In this document: positions 61,741-64,000 of the stretch, piece by piece
How the letters are laid out: each line of letters starts with the position of its first letter
Position numbering within the stretch: the stretch's first letter is position 1
Assembly: GCA_013334325.1 (NCBI GenBank)
Contig: JAAXXT010000003.1
Span: 45,170 to 109,169 of the forward strand
Direction: 5' to 3'
From: Erysipelotrichaceae bacterium
Lineage (GTDB): Bacteria > Bacillota_I > Bacilli_A > Erysipelotrichales > Erysipelotrichaceae
DNA: 64,000 nucleotides
The notes under the pieces: generated by a model
Told to the model about the DNA's origin: nothing
What the model saw: the letters and a program-made list of their open reading frames with translations, nothing else
Databases searched by the model: none
Program-made: the position numbers and the translations under genes

Positions 61741-61759
61741 GACCTTCACGGTCCTTTTT
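61739..61759 (+). terminator. metK terminator
   Basis: Stem AGGACC / GGTCCT with a TTCAC loop and five T. Confidence 0.85.
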
Positions 61760-61760
61760 C

Positions 61761-61802
61761 TTGTATAGCTAAAAGGGCAGTGATATACTTAACTCGCTTA
61801 AC
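61761..61802 (+). promoter_or_regulatory. Promoter and putative operator of the MarR-efflux operon
   Basis: TTGTAT (61761-61766), 17-nt spacer, TGA-extended TATACT (61784-61789). The hexamer CTTAAC occurs twice (61788-61793 and 61797-61802) across the expected transcript start, a candidate site for MarR autorepression. Confidence 0.65.
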
Positions 61803-61830
61803 AATTAGAGAACATCTCAGAAGGAGAATT

Positions 61831-62271
61831 ATGGAAAGTAATAGCTTATCCCATCAATTATCGATGGCGATGGACAACATCAAACGTTCTCAGAAACATA
61901 TGTTTAAAGTCTTTCACACTGATGAACAACCCATATTCATACTGATGCATTTTGAAGAAGCTTCTCAAGGTGGAAGTGTGCCTATTTCTGCATTAAAAGA
62001 AGCTATGGGTGTCACTGCAGCCGCAGCGACCCAATTCATCAAAAGATTAGAAGATTTCGAGTATGTTCAAAGAGAAGTAGACGCCGTTGATCGAAGGGTC
62101 GTAAAAGTATCTTTGACTGAGAAAGGCAAAACGGCAGTAACCCAAGCCAAAGCTTGTTTTGCAATGGCTCTTGATGGTTTAGTAGAAGATCTTGGGAAAG
62201 AAGATGCTGAGAATTTGATTCGTTTATTGAATAAGACGTCCATTTATATGGAGAAGGAATTTCTAAAATGA
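61831..62271 (+). CDS. MarR-family transcriptional regulator
   Basis: 146 residues from the ATG at 61831, which follows AAGGAG; an upstream in-frame start overlaps the promoter. The winged helix reads ISALKEAMGVTAAAATQFIKRLEDFEYVQREVDAVDRRVVKVSLTEKG, with the wing motif DRRVV typical of MarR. It most likely represses its own operon until a toxic ligand appears. It overlaps the efflux adaptor gene by 4 nt. Confidence 0.92.
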   Translation: MESNSLSHQLSMAMDNIKRSQKHMFKVFHTDEQPIFILMHFEEASQGGSVPISALKEAMGVTAAAATQFIKRLEDFEYVQREVDAVDRRVVKVSLTEKGKTAVTQAKACFAMALDGLVEDLGKEDAENLIRLLNKTSIYMEKEFLK

Positions 62272-63140
62272 AAAAGAAATCAAAACGTAGATTTATTATC
62301 CTAGGAGTACTTGCATTGCTTTTAGTATTAGGATTTGTAGGATTCAATAATCTAAGAGATACCGCTAAAAAGAACTTGGTTGCTTCTGCAACCATTTATA
62401 AAGTAGAAAAAACAGATCTTATCATCTATAGCTTTGCTAAAGGTAAGATCGTTTCAGCAGATTCAACGGAGTATTCGTTTACGGGTTCCTTATCAAGCAA
62501 TCTTGTTGGTTTAGGAGATATGGTCGTAAAAGGAACTGATTTAGGTAAGTATACCAATATGTTGAATCAAACGAAGTTGATTGAATCAAAAGTCAGTGGG
62601 ATCGTAACACAAGTCCCTAGTTCTTTCAGTAATACATGGGTCATCTCAGATGCGGATAAACTACAGATGAGTGTCCAGATCAGCGAAAAAGACATCGCTA
62701 AGATCACTTTGAATCAACAAGCTTTCGTCTACATCGATGCCTTAAAGGTCACCGTTGAAGGTGAAGTCACAGACATCAATTATCTAGGCAATACCACAGC
62801 CGATTATACGACCTATACTGTTACTGTCAGTTTCGATAAAGCTGATCAACCGATCTTCTTAGGGATGACAGGTAGTGGTAAGATCGAAATCAGTGCCAAT
62901 CGAGACATCTTGGTGGTTCCTGTAGAAGCACTTATTGAAAGCAATGGGAAAACTTACCTTTTAGATAAAGCATGGTTAGAGGATGTATCTAAACCTGAAA
63001 AAGATTTCTATATTGAAGTTACCGTTGGTGTCGCAGACATCAACTTCGCTCAAGTTTCAGCGGATAATCTAGAAAACAAAGAAGTAGTCATCCTTCCTGC
63101 GGATGCCCAAACAGGCTTCTTCGCGGGGATGAGAAATTAA
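62268..63140 (+). CDS. MacA/HlyD-like efflux adaptor protein
   Basis: 290 residues. An N-terminal membrane anchor (~8-26) precedes a short barrel-sandwich region (SADSTEYSFTGSLSS ... ESKVSGIVTQVP) and a beta-barrel domain (MSVQISEKDIAKITLNQQAFVYIDAL). The long coiled hairpin of Gram-negative MacA is largely absent, as expected in a one-membrane cell. It should link the MacB-type permease to substrate outside the membrane. Overlaps the regulator gene by 4 nt and the ATPase gene by one base. Confidence 0.88.
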   Translation: MKKKSKRRFIILGVLALLLVLGFVGFNNLRDTAKKNLVASATIYKVEKTDLIIYSFAKGKIVSADSTEYSFTGSLSSNLVGLGDMVVKGTDLGKYTNMLNQTKLIESKVSGIVTQVPSSFSNTWVISDADKLQMSVQISEKDIAKITLNQQAFVYIDALKVTVEGEVTDINYLGNTTADYTTYTVTVSFDKADQPIFLGMTGSGKIEISANRDILVVPVEALIESNGKTYLLDKAWLEDVSKPEKDFYIEVTVGVADINFAQVSADNLENKEVVILPADAQTGFFAGMRN

Positions 63141-63829
63141 TGATCAGCATCAGTAATGTCACCAAGCATTATCTTATGGGAGATGTCTTAGTCAAAGCAC
63201 TGGATGGGATCTCTTTTGATATCGCAGAAGGAGAGTTTGTAGCCATTGTAGGACCTTCTGGAAGTGGTAAATCAACCCTTATGAACATCTTAGGATGTTT
63301 AGACATCGTTACAGAAGGGGTATATAAACTCAATCAAAAAATGATCAAAGAATATGATGAGAATGATTTGGCTGAGATTAGAAATACTTCGATTGGTTTT
63401 GTGTTTCAACAATTCAATCTTTTACCTAGTTTCTCAGCTTTAGAGAATGTGATGATTCCTTTGACTTATGCGAGAATTCATCGTAAAGAAAGAGAAAACA
63501 AAGCTAAAGCTTTATTGACTCAAGTTGGTTTAGGAGATCGTATGTTTCATAAGCCTACAGAGCTCTCTGGTGGTCAACAGCAGCGTGTTTCTATCGCAAG
63601 AGCCTTAGCCAACGATCCTAATATTATCCTCGCTGATGAGCCTACAGGGGCTTTAGATTCTAAGACAGGTCAAGAAGTTTTAGCTCTATTGACTCAATTG
63701 AATAAACAAGGCAAGACCATCATCATCATTACCCATGATATGGCCATAGCCCAATATGCGAAGCGGATCATCCGCTTGAAAGACGGGTTGATCGAAAGTG
63801 ATACACGTAATGAGGAGTCCGATGTTTAA
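63140..63829 (+). CDS. MacB/LolD-type ABC transporter ATPase
   Basis: 229 residues. Walker A GPSGSGKST near 37-45, Q-loop FVFQQFNLLP, signature LSGGQQQRVSIARAL and Walker B IILADEPTGALDSKTG are the standard set of the MacB/LolD group. It drives the permease encoded next, overlapping by 8 nt. With the adaptor it forms a MacAB-like export system for peptides, drugs or lipids. Confidence 0.95.
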   Translation: MISISNVTKHYLMGDVLVKALDGISFDIAEGEFVAIVGPSGSGKSTLMNILGCLDIVTEGVYKLNQKMIKEYDENDLAEIRNTSIGFVFQQFNLLPSFSALENVMIPLTYARIHRKERENKAKALLTQVGLGDRMFHKPTELSGGQQQRVSIARALANDPNIILADEPTGALDSKTGQEVLALLTQLNKQGKTIIIITHDMAIAQYAKRIIRLKDGLIESDTRNEESDV

Positions 63830-64000
63830 AGAGTATTTCTCGATCGCATGGCGATCAGTGACTTCTCATAAAGTAAGAGCCTTATTGACTACTTTAGGAG
63901 TCGTCATCGGAGTAAGCAGTGTAATATTATTGTTGTCTTTAGGCAACAGTGCCAAAGCAGAAGCAGAGAAACAGATCCGTTCGATTGGATCCAATCTCAT
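63822..64000 (+). CDS. MacB-type ABC permease, 3' end outside window
   Basis: Start ATG at 63822 behind GAGGAG, inside the end of the ATPase gene. The 59 visible residues (MFKEYFSIAWRSVTSHKVRA, then a hydrophobic stretch LLTTLGVVIGVSSVILLLSLG and NSAKAEAEKQIRSIGSN) match the N-terminus of MacB/FtsX-like permeases. The gene continues past the window edge. Confidence 0.9.
   Translation, partial: MFKEYFSIAWRSVTSHKVRALLTTLGVVIGVSSVILLLSLGNSAKAEAEKQIRSIGSNL

Noticed and set aside
1..64000. tRNA or rRNA genes, CRISPR arrays, insertion sequences, prophage
   Set aside because: No cloverleaf with CCA-type ends, no regularly spaced direct repeats and no transposase, integrase or phage genes were seen.

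Overview
The window looks like chromosomal DNA of a low-GC Bacillota (Firmicutes) bacterium with the standard code (UGA is a stop, Trp is UGG). Evidence for this is the DnaB/DnaI-type replication initiation pair, a CIRCE operator, a T-box leader on thrS, a ComK-family protein, an LPxTG-anchored surface protein, mreC/mreD and the infC-rpmI-rplT order. The lack of a TGS domain in ThrRS and the mix of Bacilli-like and Mollicutes-like traits suggest the Erysipelotrichia or relatives; that placement is inference. I saw no rRNA, tRNA, CRISPR array, prophage or transposase.

Layout. 1-3.3 kb: end of an LPxTG surface protein, then an ABC-2 type exporter. 3.3-10 kb: two divergent envelope units, a minus-strand operon (GT2-GtrA glycosyltransferase, phosphodiester glycosidase, membrane protein) and a plus-strand CotH kinase / VTC polymerase / DUF4956 operon. 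10-15 kb: tig-lon-engB, with a near-perfect CIRCE element over the tig promoter. 15-20 kb: an HPr-kinase/PEPCK-like P-loop protein, two HAD phosphatases, a GPH sugar symporter and two tiny genes. 20-29 kb: radC, mreCD, an aberrant ZnuA-like lipoprotein, then polA-mutM-coaE-dnaB-dnaI. 29-34 kb: pfkA-pyk-ROK kinase-M29 aminopeptidase. 34-37 kb: T-box-controlled thrS and an SsuA-like lipoprotein. 37-43 kb: glutamate synthase gltBD. 43-48 kb: a more accessory stretch (GNAT, PQ-loop protein, ABC permease, orphan NuoE-like ferredoxin, GH116 glycosidase). 48-51.5 kb: proS divergent from infC-rpmI-rplT. 51.5-60.4 kb: LicA-like kinase and MFS transporter, a tightly overlapping operon (radical SAM, rdgB, a Lit-TraX fusion, trmL, membrane protein), RidA with a cysteine-rich tail, ComK and YitT. 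60.4-64 kb: riboswitch-controlled metK, then a MarR-linked MacAB-type efflux operon running off the edge.

Most notable: the Lit (lipoprotein transacylase) - TraX (acetylase) fusion at 55806; RidA with a 15-cysteine CxC-repeat tail at 58445; HrcA/CIRCE control of trigger factor and Lon; an infC gene that most likely starts at AUC behind an attenuator; a group of genes whose -10 boxes lie 6-8 nt before ATG with no Shine-Dalgarno, implying leaderless mRNAs; and a ZnuA-family lipoprotein that seems to have lost its metal ligands. Several gene starts have been moved to internal codons on the basis of ribosome binding sites, promoters or family N-termini. All family assignments are by reading sequence motifs; no database search was run.
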